A stretch of 64,000 bases of DNA from Pseudonocardiaceae bacterium YIM PH 21723 (GCA_003600225.1 QZFT01000039.1:21105-85104); one strand, 5' to 3'; numbered from the stretch's first letter, positions 17,818 through 26,400 are shown. The notes: generated from the sequence alone by a model not told the origin. Numbers and translations: made by a program.

Positions 17818-18590
17818 TGGATCTCGGACTCACCGGCCGGACCGCCCTCGTCTGCGCCTCCACCGGCGGACTGGGCGAAGCCGTCGCCCGGGCCCTCGCG
17901 GCGGAGGGCGCCAACGTGGTCGTCTCCGGTCGCCGCGGCGACCGGGCCAAGGAGATCGCGGCCGAACTGCCGCACGCGGTCGGCGTCGAGGTCGACCTCA
18001 CCGCCGAGGACGGCCCGGCACAGCTGGTAGCGGCGGCCACCGAGGCGTTCGGGCCGCCGGACATCCTGGTGCTCAACGGACCGGGCCCGAAACCCGGCCC
18101 GGCCGCGGACATCGGCGTCGAGGACGCCGGCACCGCGCTGAACGCGCTGGTCAACCAGCAGATCCGGCTCGTCTCCGCGCTGCTGCCCGGCATGCGGGAG
18201 CGCGGCTGGGGCCGGATCCTGGCGATCGGTTCCAGCGGCGTCGCCGCGCCCATCCCCAACCTGGCGCTGTCCAACCTCGGCCGCGCCGCGCTCGCCGGCT
18301 ACCTCAAGACCCTCGCCGGCGAGGTCGCCGCCGACGGGGTCACCGTGAACCTGCTGCTACCAGGCCGGATCGCCACCGACCGCACCGCGGCGCTCGACCA
18401 GGCCAACGCCACCCGAACCGGCCGCGAGGTCACCGAGGTGCAACGCCAATCCGCCGCGACCATTCCCGCCGGCCGCTACGGCACACCGGACGAGTTCGCC
18501 GCCGCCGCGGCATTCCTGTGTGGCAGCCCGGCCTCCTACATCACCGGCACCGCCCTGCGCTGTGACGGCGGCCTGATCCGCAGCCTGTAA
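17817..18590 (+). CDS. SDR-family oxidoreductase with altered catalytic residues
   Basis: This 257-residue SDR has a cofactor motif TALVCASTGGLGEAVARAL (TGxxxGxG-like) and, from SGRRGD, probable NADP preference. The serine is present in AIGSSGVAAP, but the segment that should hold YxxxK reads LALSNLGRAALAGYLKTLA, so the catalytic Tyr and Lys are replaced by Ser/Asn-type residues and Arg. A subgroup of SDRs shares this LSNxxR pattern. The C-terminal GRYGTPDEFAAAAAFLCGSPASY is normal. It overlaps the DapA-family gene by one base. It may have low, different or no dehydrogenase activity. Confidence 0.82.
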   Translation: MDLGLTGRTALVCASTGGLGEAVARALAAEGANVVVSGRRGDRAKEIAAELPHAVGVEVDLTAEDGPAQLVAAATEAFGPPDILVLNGPGPKPGPAADIGVEDAGTALNALVNQQIRLVSALLPGMRERGWGRILAIGSSGVAAPIPNLALSNLGRAALAGYLKTLAGEVAADGVTVNLLLPGRIATDRTAALDQANATRTGREVTEVQRQSAATIPAGRYGTPDEFAAAAAFLCGSPASYITGTALRCDGGLIRSL

Positions 18591-18604
18591 CCAAGGAGTC
18601 AGTA

Positions 18605-20035
18605 GTGACGACGACTGTCCAACATCTCATCAACGGCGTCTGGGTCGGTGACCCGGAGACCGAGCGGCGCAATCCGGCCGACCCGGGCGAGGTGGCGACG
18701 ATCTCCGCGCGCGGTGACGAGTCCACCGTGCAGGACGCGATCAGCGTCGCGGCCCAGGCGCAGCGGGCGTGGGCCACGACCCCGGGACCGGCCCGCGGCG
18801 CGATCCTGATGGACGCCGCGGACCTGCTGCGCCAGCGGCACGCCGACGTCACCCGCGACCTGGTGCGCGAGGAGGGCAAGACCCTCGCCGAGGCCACCGG
18901 CGAGGTGCGCCGCGCCATCGACGTGCTGCGGTTCTTCGGCTCCCACGGCTGGCGGTTACCGGGGCAGACGTTCCCCAGCTCGTTGCCGGACACCACCGTC
19001 CTCAGCCGGGCCGAGCCGCTCGGCGTGGTCGGGCTGATCACCCCGTGGAACTTCCCGATCGCCATCCCCGCCTGGAAGATGGCACCCGCCCTGATCAGCG
19101 GAAACGCGGTCGTGATGAAGCCGGCCGAACTCACCCCGGCCTCGGCCACGCACCTGGCCACCGCCCTCGTCGACGCCGGCCTGCCCGCGGGCGTGCTCAA
19201 CGTGGTGCACGGCAAGGGATCCGTCGTCGGTGCCGCCATCGCCCGTGATCCGCGGGTGGCGGCGCTGTCCTTCACCGGTTCCACCCAGGTCGGGCTCGGG
19301 CTGCACGAGGTCCTGTCGAGCAGGCGGGCCAGGGTGCAGCTGGAGATGGGCGGCAAGAACGCCTACGTGATCCTCGACGACGCCGACCCGGTCACCGCGG
19401 CCCGGATCGTGGCGGCGGGCTCGTTCAGCCTGACCGGGCAGGCGTGCACCGCCACCTCCCGGGTCTACTGCACGCCGGGGATCCGCGAAGCCTTCCTCGC
19501 CGCGCTGGCGAAGGAGGCCGAGCGGTTCGCGCCCGGCAACGGCCTCGAATCCGGTACCGGCATGGGACCGGTGGTCAGCGAACAACAGCTGGCCACCGAC
19601 CTCGCCGCGATCAAGCGCGCCCAGGAACAGGGCGCGCAGGTCGTCACCGGCGGCGCGGCCGACGGGGCGTTCCTGTCGCCCACCGTGCTCACCGATGTCG
19701 AACACCACCACGACGTCGCCCAGGAGGAGGTCTTCGGACCGGTGCTCGCGGTGCTCGACATCGCCGACTACGAGGAGGGCCTGGCCCGCGTCAACGATTC
19801 CGACTACGGGCTCACCGCGGGCCTGTGCACGACGAACCTGGTGCACGCCCACCACTTCGCCGCCAACGCCCAGGTCGGCGTGGTCAAGATCAACCGTCCG
19901 ACCACCGGGCTGGACCTGAACGTCCCGTTCGGCGGCGTGAAGGACTCCTCGTCGAACACCTTCCGCGAGCAGGGCCCGGGCGCGGTCGACTTCTACACGT
20001 GGTCCAAGACCGTCTACATCGGACACGACAGCTGA
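18605..20035 (+). CDS. aldehyde dehydrogenase family protein
   Basis: This 476-residue NAD(P)-dependent ALDH has cofactor loop SFTGSTQVGLGLHE, catalytic Glu in LEMGGKNAYVILDD, nucleophile Cys in LTGQACTATSRVY and the late EVFGPVLAVLDI motif. The GTG at 18605 has AAGGAGTC before it. It closes the operon 14 bases after the SDR gene and is followed at once by a strong hairpin. Its general look is close to alpha-ketoglutarate-semialdehyde or other dioxovalerate dehydrogenases, fitting a DapA-family partner, but this is a family-level guess. It oxidises the aldehyde made by the pathway to an acid. Confidence 0.88.
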   Translation: MTTTVQHLINGVWVGDPETERRNPADPGEVATISARGDESTVQDAISVAAQAQRAWATTPGPARGAILMDAADLLRQRHADVTRDLVREEGKTLAEATGEVRRAIDVLRFFGSHGWRLPGQTFPSSLPDTTVLSRAEPLGVVGLITPWNFPIAIPAWKMAPALISGNAVVMKPAELTPASATHLATALVDAGLPAGVLNVVHGKGSVVGAAIARDPRVAALSFTGSTQVGLGLHEVLSSRRARVQLEMGGKNAYVILDDADPVTAARIVAAGSFSLTGQACTATSRVYCTPGIREAFLAALAKEAERFAPGNGLESGTGMGPVVSEQQLATDLAAIKRAQEQGAQVVTGGAADGAFLSPTVLTDVEHHHDVAQEEVFGPVLAVLDIADYEEGLARVNDSDYGLTAGLCTTNLVHAHHFAANAQVGVVKINRPTTGLDLNVPFGGVKDSSSNTFREQGPGAVDFYTWSKTVYIGHDS

Positions 20036-20042
20036 TCGACCG

Positions 20043-20072
20043 GGTGATGGGCGCCGACCGGCGCCCATCACC
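20043..20072. terminator. bidirectional hairpin terminator
   Basis: The arms GGTGATGGGCGCC (20043-20055) and GGCGCCCATCACC (20060-20072) pair perfectly around the loop GACC. It lies 8 bases after the ALDH stop and covers the stop of the opposite gene, so it can serve both convergent transcripts. Confidence 0.8.
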
Positions 20073-21054
20073 TGGCCGTTCGCAGCGCGGCCCCATACCG
20101 GTCGGTGAGCTTGAGCTCCGTCACCGGTCCCGGCTCCTGCGGCCAGCACTGCACCAGGTAGTGCTCCACACCCGCATCCCGCCCCCGGACGTGGATCCGG
20201 AAGCGGTAGTGACCGGGTCCCTGCCGGGTGAGAACCGGAAACCCCTCGTCGGCCCCGCCGTCGACCGAATCGGGCGCCACCCGGCCGACGGGGGCGTACA
20301 TGCTGACCTCGACCACGTCCTCCCACCGATCCAGGTCGGTATCCGGTGCGCGGACATGCGCCTCCGTGCGCAGCCGCATCATGCCGGTGTGCCTGCCGGT
20401 GAACACCTGGACCAGGCCGTCCTGCGCCATGGCCAGCCCATTGCTGTGATCAGTGCGGACACTCAGATCATGGTCGTGCAGGTCGGCGAGGTAGAAGAGG
20501 TGGTACCTGGCCAGAATGGTGCCCTGACCGACGGCCACCGACCGGTCCGGCTCCTCCTCGTCCTCCTCCTCGTCGAAGAAGTCGCCGGTGCGCCAGAGGT
20601 GGACCTGATAGCGCTCGGTACCCGCCCACGACTCCACCAGCTCGTCGATGTCCTCGTCGTCGAGCCGCCGGATGTACTGCTGTGCCCGGTCGCGGGCCTC
20701 CTCACGGCCCGAATAGGTCACCGCCACGGCGTACCGCCCGGGTCCGGCCGGCAACCCGAGCGCGTACGCCTCCCCGGTGGGCGAGCCGAGCACCAGTTCC
20801 CCGGTCGGGCACTCCAGCTCGAAGCGGAGCACTCCGTCCTCAAGGGAGGGCTCCTTCTCCCACATCCGCACGGTCGTCGACACGGGTAACTCGTCCTGTT
20901 CACACAGGATGACCAGCTCATATCCCGTCGAGGCCGCCACATCGCGCCGCGCCCTGTCCAGCGCCTCATCAATGCCGGAGCCGGCGTCGCACTCCCGGTC
21001 CCGCAGCGTGATGATCCGGTAGTCCGGGCAGTACAGGTAATCGTGCTGCTTCAT
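20068..21054 (-). CDS. hypothetical protein with two beta-rich segments
   Basis: This 328-residue cytoplasmic protein is not recognised. It has no signal peptide or membrane segment. It seems to hold two related beta-rich stretches, each ending in a GPGRYAVAVTYSGRE / GPGHYRFRIHVRGRD strand pair and then a YQVHLWRTGD / HYLVQCWPQEP strand, separated by an acidic run (FFDEEEDEEEP). Such arrangements occur in actinomycete proteins of unknown role, sometimes thought to be immunity-like. A 13-base gap to the next minus-strand gene suggests it is the second gene after... rather, downstream of the dehydrogenase start is excluded: this gene lies downstream of neither promoter seen here. Codon use fits its neighbours. 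Confidence 0.65.
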   Translation of the reverse strand: MKQHDYLYCPDYRIITLRDRECDAGSGIDEALDRARRDVAASTGYELVILCEQDELPVSTTVRMWEKEPSLEDGVLRFELECPTGELVLGSPTGEAYALGLPAGPGRYAVAVTYSGREEARDRAQQYIRRLDDEDIDELVESWAGTERYQVHLWRTGDFFDEEEDEEEPDRSVAVGQGTILARYHLFYLADLHDHDLSVRTDHSNGLAMAQDGLVQVFTGRHTGMMRLRTEAHVRAPDTDLDRWEDVVEVSMYAPVGRVAPDSVDGGADEGFPVLTRQGPGHYRFRIHVRGRDAGVEHYLVQCWPQEPGPVTELKLTDRYGAALRTAR

Positions 21055-21067
21055 CCCCAGTTCCCTC

Positions 21068-21958
21068 TCAGCCGGCGTTCGGCGTACCGGGCGGCAGCTG
21101 CCGCCGGGTCACCTCGGCGACGCTCGCCCAGTCCAGCTCGGATCCCACCTGGTCGACCGCCGTCTCGAAGACGTCCCGCAGCACGGCTCCGGTGGGCAGC
21201 CGCACCCCGAGCTGCTCGGCCAGCCCCAGCACCAGGTTCACGTCCTTGAGCCCGAGCCGCGCGGTGAACCCCGGCGGCGTGTAGCTGCTCGTCGCGATGG
21301 CTTGGCCATACCCGCCGTACACCGCGCCGGGGAACAGCGAGTCATTGATCATCTCGACGAACCGGCCGGCATCCAGCCCGGACTTCTCCAGCAGGGTCAC
21401 CGACTCCCCCAGCGCCTGCAGCGCGTGGATGATCAGGTAGTTCACCGAGAGCTTCACCGCGTTCGCCGCCTGCGGCTCCGGCCCGAACTCCCACACCCGC
21501 CTGCCCATCGCCTCCAGGATCGGCGTCAGCCCGGCAGCCAACGCAGGGTCTCCTGACGCGAGGATGACCAGCTTCCCGGCCACGACCGCAGGAGGCCTGC
21601 CGAGCACCGGCGCCGCGAGGTACCGGCCATCGTGCGACGCGTGGAACTCGGTCGCCGCCTCCGGACTGATGGTGGCGTGGTTGACGTGCACGAACTCCGC
21701 CGGAGCCGCGGCGAGGCGCTCGGCGGTGAAGACCTGCCGCACGGCGTCCTCATTGCTCAGCATCGAGCACACGGTTCCGGTGGCGATCGCCTCCTCCGGA
21801 CCGGCCGCGCGGATGGCTCCCCGGTCCACCAGCTCGTCGGCACTGCTCGACGTCCGGCTCCAGACGGTGACCTCGTACCCGGCGTCGAGCAACCTGCCCG
21901 CCATCGCCGAACCCATGTTCCCCAGCCCGATGAATCCCACTCGCTGCTTCGCTCCCAT
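21068..21958 (-). CDS. NAD(P)-dependent beta-hydroxyacid dehydrogenase family (3-hydroxyisobutyrate dehydrogenase-like)
   Basis: This 296-residue protein has the N-terminal Rossmann motif VGFIGLGNMGSAMAGRLLDAG, the substrate-side strand FVHVNHATISPE (usually DxSTxxP) and the helical C-terminal domain with KLSVNYLIIHALQALGE holding the catalytic Lys (N-K family variant AVKLSVN). DAPVLG-like AAPVLGRPPAV is present. The start is the ATG at 21958; frames extending further upstream run through the promoter region. Such enzymes reduce small carbonyl acids or imines (imine reductases share this fold). It is divergent from the CBS-HEPN gene by 126 bases. Confidence 0.85.
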   Translation of the reverse strand: MGAKQRVGFIGLGNMGSAMAGRLLDAGYEVTVWSRTSSSADELVDRGAIRAAGPEEAIATGTVCSMLSNEDAVRQVFTAERLAAAPAEFVHVNHATISPEAATEFHASHDGRYLAAPVLGRPPAVVAGKLVILASGDPALAAGLTPILEAMGRRVWEFGPEPQAANAVKLSVNYLIIHALQALGESVTLLEKSGLDAGRFVEMINDSLFPGAVYGGYGQAIATSSYTPPGFTARLGLKDVNLVLGLAEQLGVRLPTGAVLRDVFETAVDQVGSELDWASVAEVTRRQLPPGTPNAG

Positions 21959-22084
21959 GGCCTCCAGCCAACCAGAGATGCACAACAGCGACCCGATGCA
22001 ACGCATCGGGCCCTCTTCGTTACAGGACCGAGTCAAGATCACGGTTACCCTGAGTGCTCCCTTCGATGGAATGCGACGGCAGGT

Positions 22085-22912
22085 GTGACCGAACTCGACC
22101 AGCAACCCAGCCCGGCGGTGCTCCTCGATCCCGCCGCGCTGAAGTTCGTCTGCGTCGGCGAACTCGTTCCCGACGATCAGGAGATGCACACCGTGCCGCC
22201 CGGTACGAGAGCCGACGAGGCGCTCGCGCTCATGCAGCGGCACCGGTTCGACCGGTTACCCGTGGTGACCGCCAACGGGCGGGTCATCGGCGTGTTCACC
22301 TACCGGTCGTTCGCGCAGAACCTGCACACCGTCCGCCCGCAGGACAACCCGCTGACGCTGCCCGTGGAGGATTTCGTCGAGGACCTGCTGTACGTGCGGT
22401 CCTCCGAGGGCGTCGGCGAGGTGCTGGACGACATCGAGGCCGACGGCGCCGTTCTGGTCGGCCACGAGGACGCCCTGAACGCGATCGTCACCGCATCGGA
22501 CATCAGCCGGTTCCTCTGGAGCCTGACCCGCCCGTTCGTCCTGCTCCGCGACATCGAACTGGCGATCCGCGGCCTGATGAAGTCCTGTTGCACCGAGGAG
22601 CAGCTGACCACGGCGGCCGCCCAGGTGTCCCTGGTGGACATCCCGGGCCGGGCGGTACTCAGCAGGCTGGAACACCTCACCCTCGGCGAGCTGCTGTCGG
22701 TGCTGCTGCACGGCCCCAACTACGGGCTGCACTTCCGGCACGCGTTCGGCGCGAACCGGACCTTCCTGCACAACCTCCTGGAGCCCATCCGGGAGATCCG
22801 GAACAAGGTCTTCCACTTTCGCGACGAGGTCACCGAGGCGGATATCCAGCAACTGGCGGATGTACGCGTGTGGCTGCGGCGGAAGGTGTCGATCAGAGGC
22901 GGATGCTCATGA
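22085..22912 (+). CDS. CBS-domain protein with HEPN-like C-terminal domain
   Basis: This 275-residue protein starts at GTG 22085. Residues ~20-130 form a CBS pair (TRADEALALMQRHRFDRLPV, VIGVFTYRSFAQ, GVGEVLDDIEADGAVLVG, AIVTASDIS), a module that binds adenine nucleotides. Residues ~140-270 are helical (LLRDIELAIRGLMKSCC; LGELLSVLLHGPNYG) and end in EIRNKVFHFRDEV, where R239-x4-H244 matches the Rx4-6H signature of HEPN ribonucleases. The similarity to Swt1-type HEPN domains is by motif only. Its stop overlaps the start of the next gene in ATGA, so both products are likely made together as a pair. Confidence 0.72.
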   Translation: MTELDQQPSPAVLLDPAALKFVCVGELVPDDQEMHTVPPGTRADEALALMQRHRFDRLPVVTANGRVIGVFTYRSFAQNLHTVRPQDNPLTLPVEDFVEDLLYVRSSEGVGEVLDDIEADGAVLVGHEDALNAIVTASDISRFLWSLTRPFVLLRDIELAIRGLMKSCCTEEQLTTAAAQVSLVDIPGRAVLSRLEHLTLGELLSVLLHGPNYGLHFRHAFGANRTFLHNLLEPIREIRNKVFHFRDEVTEADIQQLADVRVWLRRKVSIRGGCS

Positions 22913-24048
22913 ACCAGTTGGCTCGCCTGCACGACCGTCTGACGCGCGCCCTGCGATCTCCTTCGCGCCCGGACCATTCCCGCATCGCGTCGGTCATGGG
23001 CGCCGGACTGCGCACGGTGCTGGAGTCCTTCGCCCAGGAACGCGCCCTCTCCGGCCACGTCCTGGTGCTGACAGCGGACCGGGCACAGTCCCAGCAGTGG
23101 GCACAGCGGCTGCCGCGCCGGGGGAACACGGTCGTCCGGCTGCTCTCGACCACCGACGCGCTGCACATCCTGGAGCAGCAACCCGCCCGCGCCGATCAGA
23201 TCCTGGTCAGCAGCTATCAGACGATCGCCCACGGCCCGGGGGCACGTGTGCTGGACGACCTGGGCTTCGATCTCGTGGTGCACGATCAGCCTCGCGTCCA
23301 GGACGCCGGACTCGTCCGGAGTCTCGCCGGCAAGACCGCGCACAGCGTCGTCCTTCATCATCTGCGTGAGCAGCCCGCGGTGCCGGAGTGGCCGCTCCTC
23401 TTCGGGCTGACCAGGGAGGACATCGGCGGCATCTCCGCGCAACTACAGATCCAGGAGTGCTCGTACACGGCCGAGCCCGAGGAGCGGGAACTGCGCACGG
23501 CCGCCTGGCGGGTGCTCTCCGAGATGGGCAGGCCCACCGGTCAACGGGAGATCCCCCAGCTGGTCCGGGCACTGCTCGGCGCCATCTCGGTCAGCCTGCC
23601 CGTGGAGCCCTGGAGCCAGCCGCACCGGATCTGGGAACTCATCGACAAGTTCGAGTCGCTCACCGTCGACGAATCCCGGTTGAAGGCGTTGTCCGAGACG
23701 CTACGCAAGGAGGCCGCCGTCCGGGACCGGGCGGTGATCGTCGTGGACAAGGTGCAGGACGCGCACTACATCGCCCAGTACCTGGAGCGCTGCGGGTTTC
23801 CGGTGCGCAGCATCCTGAGCTCGCGGATCTCCGACGACGTCCGGCGGGCCGAGTTCTCCTGCCTGCGCGCCGGCGAAACGGTGGTGGCGACCGCCGCGAC
23901 CTGCGGCGCGCAGGACAACTGGCTACCGAAGACCACCCTCATCTGGTGGCCACATCAGGCGAATGCCTTCATGGACCGCATCCTCGACGCGGCGAACAGC
24001 ACGGAGGGGGTGAAGCTGGTCAAGTTCCACGAGCAGGATCAGTCCTGA
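22909..24048 (+). CDS. SF2-helicase-like protein with degenerate ATPase motifs
   Basis: This 379-residue protein resembles the two RecA-like halves of SNF2/DEAD-type helicases but lacks the working parts. Where Walker A should stand (residues 29-36) it reads VMGAGLRT without the Lys. GHVLVLTADRAQSQQWAQRL and DQILVSSYQTIAHG fit motifs Ia and nearby. The DExH position reads LVVHDQPRVQD. The C-terminal half has AVIVVDKVQDAHYIAQYLE, FRAGETVVATAAT-like LRAGETVVATAATCGAQDN, and IWWPHQANAFMDRILDA. It probably binds nucleic acid without hydrolysing ATP, or is a scaffold for the CBS-HEPN partner encoded directly upstream. The start is the ATG in the 4-base overlap. Confidence 0.65.
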   Translation: MNQLARLHDRLTRALRSPSRPDHSRIASVMGAGLRTVLESFAQERALSGHVLVLTADRAQSQQWAQRLPRRGNTVVRLLSTTDALHILEQQPARADQILVSSYQTIAHGPGARVLDDLGFDLVVHDQPRVQDAGLVRSLAGKTAHSVVLHHLREQPAVPEWPLLFGLTREDIGGISAQLQIQECSYTAEPEERELRTAAWRVLSEMGRPTGQREIPQLVRALLGAISVSLPVEPWSQPHRIWELIDKFESLTVDESRLKALSETLRKEAAVRDRAVIVVDKVQDAHYIAQYLERCGFPVRSILSSRISDDVRRAEFSCLRAGETVVATAATCGAQDNWLPKTTLIWWPHQANAFMDRILDAANSTEGVKLVKFHEQDQS

Positions 24049-24479
24049 GCGGAGACGTTCGCGGTCAGCTGCCGCAGGATCCGCCTCACTTCGGCGAAGT
24101 CCCGCTCCGGCAGCGCCATGGCGTCCCCGATCGCGTCCGGCACCGACCGTGCCCGCTCCCGCAGCTCCTCGCCCTGCTCGGTGAGCCCGACCAGCACCGT
24201 CCGCTCGTCCTCCGGATCGCGTTCCCGGCAGACCAGCCCGGCCGCCTGCAACCGCTTGAGCAGCGGAGTCAGCGTGCCGTAGTCGAGCTGCAACGCGGCG
24301 CCGACGTCCTTGACCGGCACCGTCCCGTGCTCCCACAGCACCAGCAGGACCAGATACTGCGGGTAGGTCAGCCCCAGCTCGTCCAGCAGCGGCCGATAGC
24401 GCTGGGTCACCGCACGCGAGGCGGCGTACAGCACGAAGCACAGCTGGTCGTCGAGCTCTAGCGAGTACTTGGCGCTCAT
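24039..24479 (-). CDS. OhrR-like MarR-family regulator (thiol peroxide sensor type)
   Basis: This 146-residue protein begins SLELDDQLCFVLYAASRAVT, with Cys at residue 14 where OhrR proteins hold the peroxide-reactive cysteine. It continues with LGLTYPQYLVLLVLWEH and the winged-helix LDYGTLTPLLKRLQAAGLV and DPEDERTVLVGLTEQG, all close to OhrR. The start is the ATG at 24479. It is divergent from an esterase gene rather than from ohr, and a perfect GCACGA-N5-TCGTGC repeat lies between them. It probably represses both. Its 3' end overlaps the convergent helicase-like gene by 10 bases. Confidence 0.87.
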   Translation of the reverse strand: MSAKYSLELDDQLCFVLYAASRAVTQRYRPLLDELGLTYPQYLVLLVLWEHGTVPVKDVGAALQLDYGTLTPLLKRLQAAGLVCRERDPEDERTVLVGLTEQGEELRERARSVPDAIGDAMALPERDFAEVRRILRQLTANVSAQD

Positions 24480-24532
24480 CCGATCAACATACGTCCCCAA
24501 TCGGACAATTTCAACGCCCACGTTTACCTTGT

Positions 24533-24549
24533 GCACGAGCTAATCGTGC
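24533..24549. promoter_or_regulatory. inverted repeat between ohrR-like and esterase genes
   Basis: GCACGA (24533-24538) and TCGTGC (24544-24549) are separated by GCTAA. The repeat lies 40 bases before the esterase start, a suitable place for repressor binding. It does not match the usual OhrR box, so the protein that binds it is uncertain. Confidence 0.5.
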
Positions 24550-24588
24550 CATAGTGTTCTCGGCAGACCGACGACGAAGGAGAACGCG

Positions 24589-25539
24589 ATGACCGAGTAC
24601 ACGCCGACCGCCCCGGTGCTCGAAGCGGCAGCGGCCGAGTTCGCGCAGGCGACTGCGCAGGCGCCGTTCCTCTACCAGCTGCCACCGGCCGAGGGCCGCA
24701 AGGCGGTCGACGAGGTCCAGTCCGGCGAGATCACCAAGCCGGCGGTCGACGAGGAATGGGTGGACGTACCGGGGGCGGTGCGGACCCGCATCATCCGACC
24801 GGCCGGCGCCACCGGAACCCTGCCGGTGATCATCTACATCCACGGGGCGGGCTGGGTCTTCGGCAACGCCCACACCCACGACCGCCTGGTCCGGGAACTC
24901 GCGGTCGGCACCGGGGCCGCGGTGGTCTTCCCGGAGTACGACCTCTCCCCGGAAGCCCGGTACCCGGTCGCCATCGACCAGAACTACGCCGTGGCCCGCT
25001 GGGTGATCACCGAGGGCGCCGGCAAGGGCCTGGACGCCACCCGGGTCGCCGTGGCCGGGGACAGCGTCGGCGGCAACATGACCGCCGCGCTCACTCTGCA
25101 GGCCAAGGAGCGCGGGGATCTCCCGCTGCTGGCGCAGGTGCTGTTCTACCCGGTCACCGACGCAGCGTTCGACACCGGTTCCTACCAGCAGTTCGCCGAG
25201 GGCTACTTCCTCACCCGCGAGGCGATGAAGTGGTTCTGGGACCAGTACACGACCGACGAGTCCGAGCGGGCGCAGATCACCGCGTCACCGCTGCGGGCCA
25301 CCGTGGACCAGCTCACCGGACTACCCTCTGCCCTGGTCATCACCGGTGAGGCCGACGTACTGCGCGACGAGGGCGAGGCCTACGCCAACAAGCTCCGGCA
25401 GGCGGGCGTGCCGGTCACCGCCACCCGCTACCAGGGCATCATCCACGACTTCGTCATGCTCAACGCCCTGCGCGAGACCCACGCCGCGGGGGCGGCCATC
25501 GGCCAGGCGATCGCCTTCCTGCGCGACGCCCTGCGCTGA
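24589..25539 (+). CDS. alpha/beta hydrolase, HSL-type esterase
   Basis: This 316-residue enzyme has the hormone-sensitive-lipase family oxyanion motif as IIYIHGAGWVFGN, nucleophile elbow VAGDSVGGNMTAA, acid in ALVITGEADVLRDEG and catalytic His in GIIHDFVMLN. Short-chain esters are the usual substrates. GAAGGAG stands before the ATG. It is divergent from an OhrR-like regulator, suggesting induction by oxidants or small lipophilic compounds, and is followed by an imperfect 19-bp-arm hairpin. Confidence 0.88.
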   Translation: MTEYTPTAPVLEAAAAEFAQATAQAPFLYQLPPAEGRKAVDEVQSGEITKPAVDEEWVDVPGAVRTRIIRPAGATGTLPVIIYIHGAGWVFGNAHTHDRLVRELAVGTGAAVVFPEYDLSPEARYPVAIDQNYAVARWVITEGAGKGLDATRVAVAGDSVGGNMTAALTLQAKERGDLPLLAQVLFYPVTDAAFDTGSYQQFAEGYFLTREAMKWFWDQYTTDESERAQITASPLRATVDQLTGLPSALVITGEADVLRDEGEAYANKLRQAGVPVTATRYQGIIHDFVMLNALRETHAAGAAIGQAIAFLRDALR

Positions 25540-25546
25540 TCCGCGG

Positions 25547-25601
25547 ACACCACATGGCCGACCGCCATAACCAGTTCCCATAGCGGCCGGTTATGTGGTG
25601 T
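25547..25601 (+). terminator. imperfect hairpin after the esterase gene
   Basis: The arms ACACCACATGGCCGACCGC (25547-25565) and GCGGCCGGTTATGTGGTGT (25583-25601) match at 16 of 19 positions around a 17-base loop, followed by TTTCCC. It is placed 8 bases after the esterase stop. Confidence 0.65.
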
Positions 25602-25625
25602 TTCCCGTCCCCATATCGATACTAA

Positions 25626-25641
25626 AGTGGTCCAGACCACC
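25626..25641. promoter_or_regulatory. DasR-type operator (dre-like box) before the chitinase gene
   Basis: AGTGGTCCAGACCACC is a near-perfect 16-base palindrome and agrees, from memory of the published Streptomyces dre consensus, with the ActGGTCTAGACCAgT-type site at most positions. It lies 53 bases before the chitinase start. DasR is a GntR-family repressor released by aminosugar phosphates, so this fits induction by chitin breakdown products. Confidence 0.7.
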
Positions 25642-25693
25642 TGCTCCGCGGTTTCTGAACACCCCTGCCCCTGTTCACGAACAAGGAGTCTCC

Positions 25694-26386
25694 ATGTTCC
25701 TTCGGCATGCCCTGAAGCTGGTCATCGCGGCCGCCCTGCTCCTGGCGGGCACCCCGGCGACCGCCGCCGCCTTCCCGGTCAGCGAGGCCCAGTTCAACGA
25801 GATGTTCCCCAGCCGGAACGCCTTCTACACGTACAACGGCCTGGTCGACGCGATCAACGCCTACCCGGCGTTCGCGAACACCGGCAGCGAGACGGTACGC
25901 AAACAGGAGGCCGCTGCCTTCCTGGCCAACGTGAATCACGAAACCGGCGGGCTGAAGTACATCGTCGAGCAGAACACCGAGAACTACCCGCACTACTGCG
26001 ACGCCTCCCAGCCCTACGGCTGCCCGGCCGGTCAGGCCGCCTACTACGGCCGCGGCCCCATCCAGCTGAGCTGGAACTTCAACTACAAGGCGGCCGGCGA
26101 CAACTTCGGCATCGACCTGCTGAACAACCCGTACCTGGTGGAACGGGACGCGTCGGTGTCCTGGAAGACCGGGCTCTGGTACTGGATGACGCAGAACGGC
26201 CCCGGCACCATGACCGGGCACAACGCCATGGTCAACGGCAAGGGGTTCGGCCAGACCATCCGCAGCATCAACGGTTCGCTGGAGTGCGACGGCAAGAACC
26301 CGGCCCAGGTGCAGAGCCGGGTGGACGCCTACAAGCGGTTCACCGCCGCCCTCGGCGTGCCCACCGGTGACAACCTCAGCTGTTGA
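25694..26386 (+). CDS. secreted family 19 chitinase, catalytic domain only
   Basis: This 230-residue protein begins with a signal peptide (RHALKLVIAAALLLAGTPATAAA). The mature part is a GH19 domain: FPSRNAFYTYNGLVDAI, catalytic acid in LANVNHETGGLKYIVE, the second acid in the VEQNTENY segment, and the signature YYGRGPIQLSWNFNYKAAG. It hydrolyses chitin outside the cell with inversion. It lacks the chitin-binding module that many Streptomyces GH19 enzymes carry. AAGGAG precedes the ATG. A DasR-type box lies upstream and a strong terminator follows. Confidence 0.92.
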   Translation: MFLRHALKLVIAAALLLAGTPATAAAFPVSEAQFNEMFPSRNAFYTYNGLVDAINAYPAFANTGSETVRKQEAAAFLANVNHETGGLKYIVEQNTENYPHYCDASQPYGCPAGQAAYYGRGPIQLSWNFNYKAAGDNFGIDLLNNPYLVERDASVSWKTGLWYWMTQNGPGTMTGHNAMVNGKGFGQTIRSINGSLECDGKNPAQVQSRVDAYKRFTAALGVPTGDNLSC

Positions 26387-26400
26387 CCACCTCCCCTCGG

